Shown: in pieces, positions 1 through 5,367 of the stretch
Layout of the letters: each line of letters starts with the position of its first letter
How positions within the stretch are numbered: position 1 is the first letter of the stretch
From: Saprospiraceae bacterium
GTDB taxonomy: Bacteria; Bacteroidota; Bacteroidia; Chitinophagales; Saprospiraceae
Assembly (NCBI GenBank): GCA_020630355.1
Contig: JAHDBO010000106.1
Location: 1-6,820 of the forward strand
Length of the DNA: 6,820 nt
Reading direction: 5' to 3'
Made by a program: the position numbers and the translations under genes
The notes under the pieces: model-generated
What the model was told of the DNA's origin: nothing
Database searches by the model: none
The model's input: only the letters and a program-made list of their open reading frames with translations

Positions 1-616
1 CTGTCGCTGCCTCCACATCGAATTTACTGATGTCGTTGACATCTCTGGATACCCATCCAGATCCTTTGCCATCTTTGGTACGTACCGTCAAGGTGAAATC
101 TGCGCTAGAGTCCTGCTTATAGGCAAACATCCCTTTCGAGTTCATGACTGCCTCAAAGCTATAACCATCTTCTAGGAAACCTGCAGCCACCAAACCTGCT
201 TTCTTGACCGCTTCGATACTCTTCCGAGCGATTTCCGCACGGTCTGCTGGTGTGATGCTAGCCGTTGCTTTCGAGAATAGCAGTGGATTATCCTCGAATT
301 CACTAGGCCCTAAAGGTTCCATGTATTCTGGATTAGCAGGCGAAAGTTTTGCTGTTTCTTCTGCTCTTCTGACCACGCTTTCCAAGGAAGCGTCATCCAA
401 TTCGTTGGTTGTGGCAGTACCAGTCTGTTTGCCATAAGCGGCGGTCACTGCCAAAGAAATATTAGATTCTACACCCGCCGTTGATACGGTGTTTCGAGCA
501 TAGCGTATATTACCGCCGACGCTGCCTCCTAGGCTCACGGAGCAGTGGTCTGCTTTGGATAGCTTGACCACCTTCTCCAAGATACGGCGTGCTTCTTCTT
601 TTGATAAAATTGCCAT
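1..616 (-). CDS. TldD/PmbA (TldE-like) family protein, N-terminal 205 codons, runs off the window
   Basis: This is the N-terminal part of a TldD/PmbA-family protein; the 3' part lies before position 1. It starts MAILSKEEARRILEK at the ATG at 616-614. An in-frame TAA lies 16 bases upstream (634-632) with no start codon between, so the start is firm and the protein has no signal peptide. Visible family traits are the helical opening, a GNIRYARN segment (about residues 35-42), then VSTAGVESNISLAVTAAYGKQTGTATTN, the usual beta-strand pattern of the TldD N-domain, and an ADRAEIARKSIEAVKKAGL helix. In E. coli TldD and TldE (PmbA) form a heterodimer in which only TldD binds zinc, and which trims microcin B17 and the CcdA antitoxin. 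The catalytic C-domain is outside the window, so I cannot say whether this copy has HExxxH. It lies 89 bases downstream of tldD on the same strand, and the pair is probably one operon. TldE-like is inferred from the pairing. Confidence 0.87.
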   Translation of the reverse strand, partial: MAILSKEEARRILEKVVKLSKADHCSVSLGGSVGGNIRYARNTVSTAGVESNISLAVTAAYGKQTGTATTNELDDASLESVVRRAEETAKLSPANPEYMEPLGPSEFEDNPLLFSKATASITPADRAEIARKSIEAVKKAGLVAAGFLEDGYSFEAVMNSKGMFAYKQDSSADFTLTVRTKDGKGSGWVSRDVNDISKFDVEAAT

Positions 617-625
617 TGTTAAAAA

Positions 626-648
626 AGATTTTTAGATTTTAGATTTTT
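626..648. repeat. Short tandem array of AGATTTT(T) units in the tldD-partner spacer
   Basis: Three adjacent units read AGATTTTT (626-633), AGATTTT (634-640) and AGATTTTT (641-648), followed by AG. The period is 7-8 bases. Read in the direction of the downstream gene, the block is a G-free leader ending ten bases before its ATG. No protein-binding or RNA role can be assigned. Confidence 0.8.
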
Positions 649-673
649 AGAAACGAGCGGAAAAAGTCTCGCT

Positions 674-703
674 TCTGTCATCTGACATCTCAATGTCTCA
701 ATC
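674..703. repeat. Second short tandem array, TCTGACA / TCTCAATG type
   Basis: Four adjacent units all begin with TCT: TCTGTCA (674-680), TCTGACA (681-687), TCTCAATG (688-695) and TCTCAATC (696-703). The period is 7, 7, 8, 8. Units one and two also make a small inverted repeat, TGTCA-TC-TGACA (676-687), too short to be a convincing terminator. The array ends two bases from the tldD stop codon and fills the rest of the spacer together with the AGATTTT array. Confidence 0.65.
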
Positions 704-705
704 AA

Positions 706-2355
706 TTATATTTTCCTCGCCGTATTGATAACATTAATATTGTCAAAACGGGTTGTCGAGCTACCATGCGATACCGCTGAAATCTGCGAAGGTTGCCCTT
801 TTCCATCAAAGAAAGAACCGAACAAACGATAATCGTCCTTATCACAGATTTTAGAACAAGAGTTCCAGAATTCTTGGGTATTAGATTGGTAGGCAACATC
901 GTTCAATGGCCCTACAATTTTACCATTCTTGATTTCGAAGAATGCTGTTCCACCAAATTGGAAGTTGTATCGTTGCTGGTCGATAGAGAAAGAACCACGT
1001 CCTGCGATGTAAATCCCTTTTTCGACATCGCTAATCATATCATTGACAGAGTATTTTTCTTTCCCTGGTTCTAGCGATACGTTCGGCATACGCTGGAATT
1101 GTACAGAACTCCAACTATCCGCATAGCAACAACCGTGTGATTCTTTATCCCCTACAATTTTCACTTGGTCACGGATAGCTTGATAGTTCACCAAAATACC
1201 ATCACGTACCAAATCCCATTTCTTCGTTTTTACGCCTTCGTCATCGTAACCCACACAGCCTAAAGACCCTTTTTGCGTCTTGTCTGCTACTAGGTTGACA
1301 ATATCACTTCCGTACTGGAACTTCTTCGTTTCCCATTTATCCAAAGTGGCGAAACTTGTCCCTGCGTAGTTGGCTTCATAACCTAGTACACGGTCTAGCT
1401 CTAATGGGTGTCCAACAGATTCGTGGATGGTCAGACCCAAGTGGTTTGGCTCTAGTACCATAGTATATTTCCCTGGCTTCACAGAATTGGCATTGGCAGA
1501 AAGCATTCCTTTTACTTGCTCAGCGGCGGCGGCGGCATCTTCTACCATATCGTAGCTATCCTTATAGAGCATCAAACCCGTACCTTCAGGACCAGCGATT
1601 TTGTCTTCTGCTTTACCTGCAAGGTATTCGTAGCCCATGCCCATTGGTGCGGATAAGGCTTGGCGAGATTTATATTTCCCCGCTTTTCTATCGATACCTG
1701 TTACGGTAAAGGTCGGCCATACACGGTGGACATCTTGATCGATGTAAGAGCCATCAGTTGAAGCGAAGTACTTCTGTTCATTTACAAAGAAAAGTGCAGA
1801 GTTGACAAAACTTGCACCCCCTTCTTGCGCCTTAGCATTGGCACTTAGAAGTAAATCTACCTTTTCCTTTACAGGAACCTCAAAAGCATTGCGTTCAATC
1901 GGCGTTTTCCAACTGACTTCCCCATGCCCTTTTTCAGGTGCTAGTTCTACTGGTTCTGTTTGTAGTACGGAATTGGCTTTTGCAACGGCGACCGCTTGTT
2001 TAGCAGCGTTCATGATGCCGTCTTCGGTAACGTCATTGGTAGAAGCAAAACCCCAAGTTCCATTGGCGATAACTCTAACCCCAACACCATAAGACTCGGT
2101 GTTAACGATGTTCTGTACTTTTTGTTCTCTAGTGAAAACATACTGGTTGCGATAGCGACCGATGCGCACATCTGCGTAGCTTGCACCTGCTCTTTTAGCA
2201 GTGTTCAATGCCACATCAGACAAGCGTTTGTTCAGTGCCTTGTTCATAGGCGTACGAGAATAATCCAAGGAGACCGAATTGCCCAATACAGACACCGGCA
2301 CTGCCATTGTTCCTAATCCCAAACCTGTTAGCTTTACGAAATTTCTCCGCTTCAT
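706..2355 (-). CDS. tldD: TldD-type zinc metallopeptidase with a twin-arginine signal
   Basis: 549-residue peptidase of family M103 (TldD/PmbA). Residues 1-25 form a Tat-type signal: MKRRNFVK with the RR pair at 3-4, then a weakly hydrophobic stretch to VLG. The N-domain follows at about 40-290. The zinc motif HESVGHPLELDR is at 311-322 (H311, E312, H316), matching the family's HExxxH. GYDDEG is at 369-374 and GILVNY at 386-391, both family landmarks. Near the C-terminus, ICDKDDYRLFGSFFDGKGQP (503-522) aligns by eye with the E. coli segment that carries the third zinc ligand, making C504 the likely ligand. The protein is longer than E. coli TldD (about 480 residues), partly because of the signal. 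The E. coli enzyme is cytoplasmic and pairs with TldE; here the signal predicts export to the periplasm or envelope, in a folded state. I see no A-x-A cleavage site, so the signal may remain as an anchor. A run of five alanines (274-278) is coded by a GCC tract. The leader (2388-2356) is G-free and has no Shine-Dalgarno sequence. Substrate unknown. Confidence 0.94.
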   Translation of the reverse strand: MKRRNFVKLTGLGLGTMAVPVSVLGNSVSLDYSRTPMNKALNKRLSDVALNTAKRAGASYADVRIGRYRNQYVFTREQKVQNIVNTESYGVGVRVIANGTWGFASTNDVTEDGIMNAAKQAVAVAKANSVLQTEPVELAPEKGHGEVSWKTPIERNAFEVPVKEKVDLLLSANAKAQEGGASFVNSALFFVNEQKYFASTDGSYIDQDVHRVWPTFTVTGIDRKAGKYKSRQALSAPMGMGYEYLAGKAEDKIAGPEGTGLMLYKDSYDMVEDAAAAAEQVKGMLSANANSVKPGKYTMVLEPNHLGLTIHESVGHPLELDRVLGYEANYAGTSFATLDKWETKKFQYGSDIVNLVADKTQKGSLGCVGYDDEGVKTKKWDLVRDGILVNYQAIRDQVKIVGDKESHGCCYADSWSSVQFQRMPNVSLEPGKEKYSVNDMISDVEKGIYIAGRGSFSIDQQRYNFQFGGTAFFEIKNGKIVGPLNDVAYQSNTQEFWNSCSKICDKDDYRLFGSFFDGKGQPSQISAVSHGSSTTRFDNINVINTARKI

Positions 2356-2473
2356 GGATATGGTTTAAAAATGAATGGAATGAGAAGTCAGTCTCTTTAT
2401 TGCTTGGGTTGAGTGCGATTTTGAAGAGGCTTCTACTTCTTTATTTTATTCTGATTAAAATACAATAAGCTAT

Positions 2474-2493
2474 CCTTAGAACCCAGGCTAAGG
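2474..2493. other. Perfect 6-bp inverted repeat with 8-base loop
   Basis: CCTTAG (2474-2479) and CTAAGG (2488-2493) are perfect complements around the loop AACCCAGG. The right arm is followed by TTTCTTGTT, loosely like a rho-independent terminator on the plus strand, but no plus-strand gene precedes it. It sits about 120 bases upstream of tldD and 285 upstream of the carboxylase, so an operator or leader hairpin is equally possible. One 6-bp repeat in 423 AT-rich bases can arise by chance. Confidence 0.35.
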
Positions 2494-2684
2494 TTTCTTG
2501 TTCATACAGACAAGTGCTTCTAATCAAGGTTGCAGTTTTTGCGAAAGCTATAATATAAATCAGAAGATAAATTAAAGAGAAGATTAGACGAAGTACGGTA
2601 AAAGTAGGATATAAGAAAATGGATATTCTCAAATCTTAGCGAATTTTCGTTGGATAATCCCTAATTTGTGGAAGCAGAATAGAA

Positions 2685-2719
2685 GTGAGATGTATGAAAG
2701 GAGAGGTGACATTTGAAGT
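2685..2719. repeat. Possible degenerate heptamer array, GTGAGAT type
   Basis: Reading in sevens gives GTGAGAT, GTATGAA, AGGAGAG, GTGACAT and TTGAAGT. Units one and four match at six of seven positions and are exactly 21 bases apart; the others agree only loosely. It lies 11 bases before the clear TCTGTCT array, so it may be an older, decayed array of the same kind, but it would not stand alone. Confidence 0.3.
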
Positions 2720-2730
2720 AAAATTAAATT

Positions 2731-2765
2731 TCTGTCTTCTCTCTTCTGGTCTCTGTCTTCTTTGA
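2731..2765. repeat. Heptamer tandem array, TCTGTCT type, five units
   Basis: Five consecutive 7-base units, each starting with TCT: TCTGTCT (2731-2737), TCTCTCT (2738-2744), TCTGGTC (2745-2751), TCTGTCT (2752-2758) and TCTTTGA (2759-2765). The first and fourth are identical. The array is pyrimidine-rich on the coding strand and ends 13 bases before the ATG of the acyl-CoA carboxylase gene, separated from it by an A-rich stretch. Confidence 0.8.
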
Positions 2766-2778
2766 TAAAAAAATACCA

Positions 2779-4380
2779 ATGCGCCCTTTACAGTCCAAAA
2801 TCAATATCAATTCCAAGCAATCCAAAGCGAATCGTGCCGAGATGCTCCAACTCATTGATGAATTGAATAAGCAGTTAGAAAAAAGCCGCTTTCAAGGAAA
2901 GGAAAAGCATATCAACCGAGCGAAGAATAGGGGTAAAATGCTAGCACGAGAGCGCCTGGAAATGGTCTTGGATAGAGATTCTCCTTTTTTGGAACTGTTG
3001 CCTTTAGCAGGAATGCAAAAGAAAGGCGGCTTCGGAGCTGGTGGTACGAATGTAAGTGGGATTGGTCTGGTGCAAGGGAAATTGTGCATGGTTAACTCCA
3101 ACGTGGGCACTCGTAAAGGTGGCTCGGTGGATGAAGCAACGGTTTTTAAAGGATTGAGGGTAGGGGATATTACAAGGGAAAATCGCTTGCCTAGTATCAA
3201 TCTAGTGGAAAGCGGTGGTGCGAATTTAACAGACCAAGCCAAGATTTTTAATTACGGAGGAGCGAGTTTTAGGGAAATTACGCGTCGCTCTCAAATGGGT
3301 ATCCCTACGATTTCTGTCGTCTTTGGAAATGCGACGGCTGGTGGTGCTTATATTCCTGGGATGTCTGATTTTTCCATTTTTCAAAAACAAGCTGCAAAAG
3401 TTTTTCTAGCAGGGCCGCCCCTCGTAAAAATGGCGACCAATGAAGTAGCGACCGACGAGGAATTGGGTGGTGCGGAAATGCACAGTCGGGTTTCTGGGGT
3501 ATCTGATTATTTGGCGGAAGATGAGTTGGATGGCATCCGACTAGCACGAGAAATCATGGAAGTCATTGAGGTGGCTAAACCTCATTTTATACCAACAGAA
3601 CCCGTAGAAGCACCGCTTTTTGACCAAGAAGAAATATTGAGTGTTGTCCCTGCTAATATCAAAACGCCTTTTGATGTACGGGAGCTGATTATGCGTATCG
3701 TGGATGGTTCTAAATTCTCGGAGTTCAAGCCAGAATACGGGAATACGATGGTGACGGGTTGGGCCAAGATTCACGGTTATAAAGTCGGGATTATCGGTAA
3801 TAATGGGGTGATTTTTTCGGAGTCTGCCAATAAAGGTGCACAGTTTATACAATTGTGCAATACCAATAATATTCCCCTTTTGTTCTTGCAAAATACCACG
3901 GGCTATATGGTCGGAAAAGCCTATGAAGAAGGGGGGATTATCAAGAATGGCGCAAAGCTGATAAATGCGGTTTCCAATAGTAAAGTCCCTAGTATTACAC
4001 TGATGATTGGTTCTTCTTATGGAGCTGGTAATTATGGTATGAATGGCCGTTCCTATGAACCCAATTTCCTTTTTGCCTACCCCAATTCTAAAATAGGGGT
4101 CATGGGCTCGGAGCAGTTGGCCGGTGTAATGGAAATAGTACAACGGGCTTCTGCGAAGTCACTCGGTAAAGAATACAACGAAGAGCAAGGCGAAATGCTC
4201 AAAGCGATGTTGATTGCCGAAGCGGAATCCAAATCTTCTGCTTGGTTTTCTACATCTGAACTTTGGGATGATGGCATCATCGACCCTAGAGAAACCCGTA
4301 ATTATCTAGGGATGTCATTAGCCGTTTTGTATAGTCAACCGATTGAAGGGGCAAAAGGCTACGGCGTATGGAGGCATTAG
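2779..4380 (+). CDS. Acyl-CoA carboxylase carboxyltransferase (beta) subunit, methylcrotonyl/geranyl-CoA carboxylase type
   Basis: 533 residues, the usual length for this family. It transfers carboxyl from carboxybiotin to an acyl-CoA in the cytoplasm and needs a biotin-carrying alpha subunit, which is not in the window. The N-terminal crotonase-fold domain shows RGKMLARERL (51-60), KGGSVDEA (113-120), VESGGANL (143-150), TAGGAYIPGMSD (186-197) and FLAGPPLVKMAT (209-220). GGAY (188-191) is the usual oxyanion turn. The C-terminal domain shows TPFDVRELIMRIVDGS (296-311), QNTTGYMVG (371-379), GAGNYGMNGR (415-424) and PNSKIGVMGSEQ (435-446), all typical of the MccB/AtuC branch and unlike propionyl-CoA carboxylase. 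However, GGASFREITRRSQMGIP (160-176) replaces the DHFGRIFYNQAR segment of the usual leucine-pathway enzyme, so the substrate is open and I give no symbol. Start chosen at the ATG at 2779, followed by the family's helical N-terminus; there is no Shine-Dalgarno sequence, only an A-rich leader. The SDR gene follows 69 bases later and may be co-transcribed. Confidence 0.93.
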   Translation: MRPLQSKININSKQSKANRAEMLQLIDELNKQLEKSRFQGKEKHINRAKNRGKMLARERLEMVLDRDSPFLELLPLAGMQKKGGFGAGGTNVSGIGLVQGKLCMVNSNVGTRKGGSVDEATVFKGLRVGDITRENRLPSINLVESGGANLTDQAKIFNYGGASFREITRRSQMGIPTISVVFGNATAGGAYIPGMSDFSIFQKQAAKVFLAGPPLVKMATNEVATDEELGGAEMHSRVSGVSDYLAEDELDGIRLAREIMEVIEVAKPHFIPTEPVEAPLFDQEEILSVVPANIKTPFDVRELIMRIVDGSKFSEFKPEYGNTMVTGWAKIHGYKVGIIGNNGVIFSESANKGAQFIQLCNTNNIPLLFLQNTTGYMVGKAYEEGGIIKNGAKLINAVSNSKVPSITLMIGSSYGAGNYGMNGRSYEPNFLFAYPNSKIGVMGSEQLAGVMEIVQRASAKSLGKEYNEEQGEMLKAMLIAEAESKSSAWFSTSELWDDGIIDPRETRNYLGMSLAVLYSQPIEGAKGYGVWRH

Positions 4381-4399
4381 GTAGATGACATAACATATA

Positions 4400-4409
4400 C
4401 TTCTAGAAG
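4400..4409. other. 10-base perfect palindrome
   Basis: CTTCTAGAAG is its own reverse complement. It lies 19 bases after the carboxylase stop codon and just before the CTATTCA array. It could be an operator half-site pair, but is short enough to be chance. There is no T-run, so it is not a terminator. Confidence 0.25.
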
Positions 4410-4415
4410 AAATAA

Positions 4416-4450
4416 CTATTCATTATTCACTATAAATTATCAACTATTAA
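4416..4450. repeat. Heptamer tandem array, YTATNNA type, running into a start codon
   Basis: Five consecutive 7-base units read CTATTCA (4416-4422), TTATTCA (4423-4429), CTATAAA (4430-4436), TTATCAA (4437-4443) and CTATTAA (4444-4450). T at position 2, A at 3, T at 4 and A at 7 are the same in all five units, and position 1 is always a pyrimidine. The last A of unit five is the A of the ATG of the SDR gene. No G occurs from 4410 to 4449, so the transcript leader should be unstructured. Confidence 0.85.
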
Positions 4451-5256
4451 TGTACAAAGAGGGATTGTTTCAAGGAAAAACAGCTTTAGTAACAGGCGGC
4501 AGAAGCGGTATCGGTTATGCTGTGGCAAAGCATTTTTTGACGCTTGGCGCAAAGGTGATGATTTGTTCTCGCAAAGAAGCCCCCTTGAAACAAGCAGCAG
4601 CAGAATTATCCGAGTTTGGGGAATGTCGTTACCAGACTTGTGATATACGAGAAATGGAACAAGTACAAGCCGTAGCGGATAAAGTCGAATCAACTTTTGG
4701 TGTACTGGATATTTTGGTGAATAATGCGGGCGGACAGTTTCCTGCACCTGCCGAGTTGATCAGTAAGAATGGTTGGGCGGCTGTAATCAACAATAATCTC
4801 AATGGGACTTTTTATATGTCCCAGACGATGTATAATCGTTTTTTCAGCAAGCAGAGCCATGGTAATATTATCAATATTATTGCCAACATTTATAGAGGCT
4901 TCCCAGGGATGGCGCATACAGGGGCAGCACGAGCAGGTGTTGATAATCTCACTAAAACCCTAGCACAAGAATGGGCGCATAATAAAGTACGGGTGAACGC
5001 CATTGCTCCAGGTATTATCGAATCTTCTGGTTTGGATCAATACCCACCGCATATTCAAAAACGTTTTGAAGAAGGCAAAGAAGAAAACTTAATGAAGCGT
5101 TTTGGTACGGTCGAAGATATATCGAATGCGGTGATGTTTTATGCTTCGCCCTTGTCTTCTTATGTGAGCGGGACGACTTTATATGTGGATGGTGTCGAAC
5201 ATCTGGCTGGCGATAGAATGGGTTTGATTCATACCATGCGTGAAATGTTGCAATAG
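4450..5256 (+). CDS. SDR oxidoreductase, trans-2-enoyl/2,4-dienoyl-CoA reductase or AtuB-like
   Basis: 268 residues, a normal length for a classical short-chain dehydrogenase/reductase. The Rossmann fold shows TGGRSGIG (15-22) and the structural motif NNAG (91-94); S40-R41 after strand beta-2 suggests NADP(H). NNAGGQFPAPAELISKNGW (91-109) and GFPGMAHTGAARAGVDNLTK (150-169) closely resemble peroxisomal trans-2-enoyl-CoA reductase (PECR) and the AtuB group of acyclic terpene degradation. The usual catalytic S-Y-K set is missing: the YxxxK position reads T157-GAA-R161, and the Ser position lies in INIIAN (140-145). This is expected for the enoyl/dienoyl-CoA reductase side of the family, where catalysis differs, and argues against a simple alcohol dehydrogenase. 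SSGLDQYP (192-199) lies in the substrate loop region. The likely substrate is an unsaturated acyl-CoA in the cytoplasm, which fits the preceding carboxylase gene. The start is the ATG at 4450; there is no Shine-Dalgarno sequence. Exact substrate and direction are not deducible. Confidence 0.9.
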   Translation: MYKEGLFQGKTALVTGGRSGIGYAVAKHFLTLGAKVMICSRKEAPLKQAAAELSEFGECRYQTCDIREMEQVQAVADKVESTFGVLDILVNNAGGQFPAPAELISKNGWAAVINNNLNGTFYMSQTMYNRFFSKQSHGNIINIIANIYRGFPGMAHTGAARAGVDNLTKTLAQEWAHNKVRVNAIAPGIIESSGLDQYPPHIQKRFEEGKEENLMKRFGTVEDISNAVMFYASPLSSYVSGTTLYVDGVEHLAGDRMGLIHTMREMLQ

Positions 5257-5266
5257 CGTCCTCATT

Positions 5267-5278
5267 TGCCGAAAGGCA
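5267..5278. other. Small hairpin with GAAA tetraloop after the SDR gene
   Basis: TGCC (5267-5270) and GGCA (5275-5278) pair around GAAA, a stable tetraloop. The stem is only four base pairs and no T-run follows (TCTTAAGAA), so it is a poor rho-independent terminator. It lies ten bases after the SDR stop codon, where transcription could end or slow before the next promoter. Confidence 0.3.
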
Positions 5279-5303
5279 TCTTAAGAATCCAATAAAACTA
5301 TGC

Positions 5304-5337
5304 TTGTGCTATTTGTCACTAGATTCGACTATCTTTG
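5304..5337 (+). promoter_or_regulatory. Bacteroidota-type sigma-A promoter of the aminopeptidase gene
   Basis: TATCTTTG (5330-5337) is a full match to the Bacteroidota -7 consensus TAnnTTTG. A TTG (5304-5306) lies 23 bases upstream, at the long end of the accepted -33 spacing; TTTG at 5312-5315 is closer but only 14 bases away. Transcription would begin at about 5342-5346, leaving a short leader of some 25 bases before the ATG at 5368. Confidence 0.65.
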
Positions 5338-5367
5338 TGCGAATTTCATCCACTATATTTTAGGCAG

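Larger units (their letters stand above)
2356..2778. other. 423-base divergent intergenic region between tldD and the acyl-CoA carboxylase gene
   Basis: This AT-rich spacer must hold promoters for both directions. I found no good TAnnTTTG element on either strand, so the promoters are not placed. It contains an inverted repeat (2474-2493), a weak heptamer array (2685-2719) and a clear one (2731-2765) in front of the carboxylase gene. The 33 bases before the tldD ATG contain no G on the coding strand. A 63-codon minus-strand reading frame at 2632-2441, starting with TTG and rich in I, L and Y, is probably a by-product of AT-rich DNA. Confidence 0.7.

Noticed and set aside
204..437. 77-codon plus-strand frame opposite the tldD partner gene
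   Set aside because: It lies fully antisense to a conserved family protein and is Ser/Ala/Leu-rich, as expected for a shadow frame.
654..671. CGAG ... CTCG hairpin in the tldD-partner spacer as a terminator
   Set aside because: The stem has four base pairs with a ten-base loop and no T-run in the direction of transcription.
626..703. CRISPR-like array in the spacer
   Set aside because: Units are 7-8 bases with no unique spacers between them, and no cas gene is nearby.
2530..2554. TTGCAG and TATAAT resembling an E. coli promoter before the carboxylase gene
   Set aside because: The spacing is only 13 bases, and Bacteroidota sigma-A does not rely on this consensus. A TATAAT is likely by chance in such AT-rich DNA.
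2441..2632. 63-codon minus-strand frame with hydrophobic I/L/Y-rich translation in the divergent spacer
   Set aside because: It starts with TTG, has no visible promoter or leader pattern, and its hydrophobicity follows from AT-rich codons. A small membrane protein is possible but unsupported.
3541..4143. Long (200-codon) reading frame on the minus strand inside the carboxylase gene
   Set aside because: The plus-strand protein is conserved throughout with all family motifs, and the antisense translation shows no recognisable domain. It is a shadow of the coding strand.
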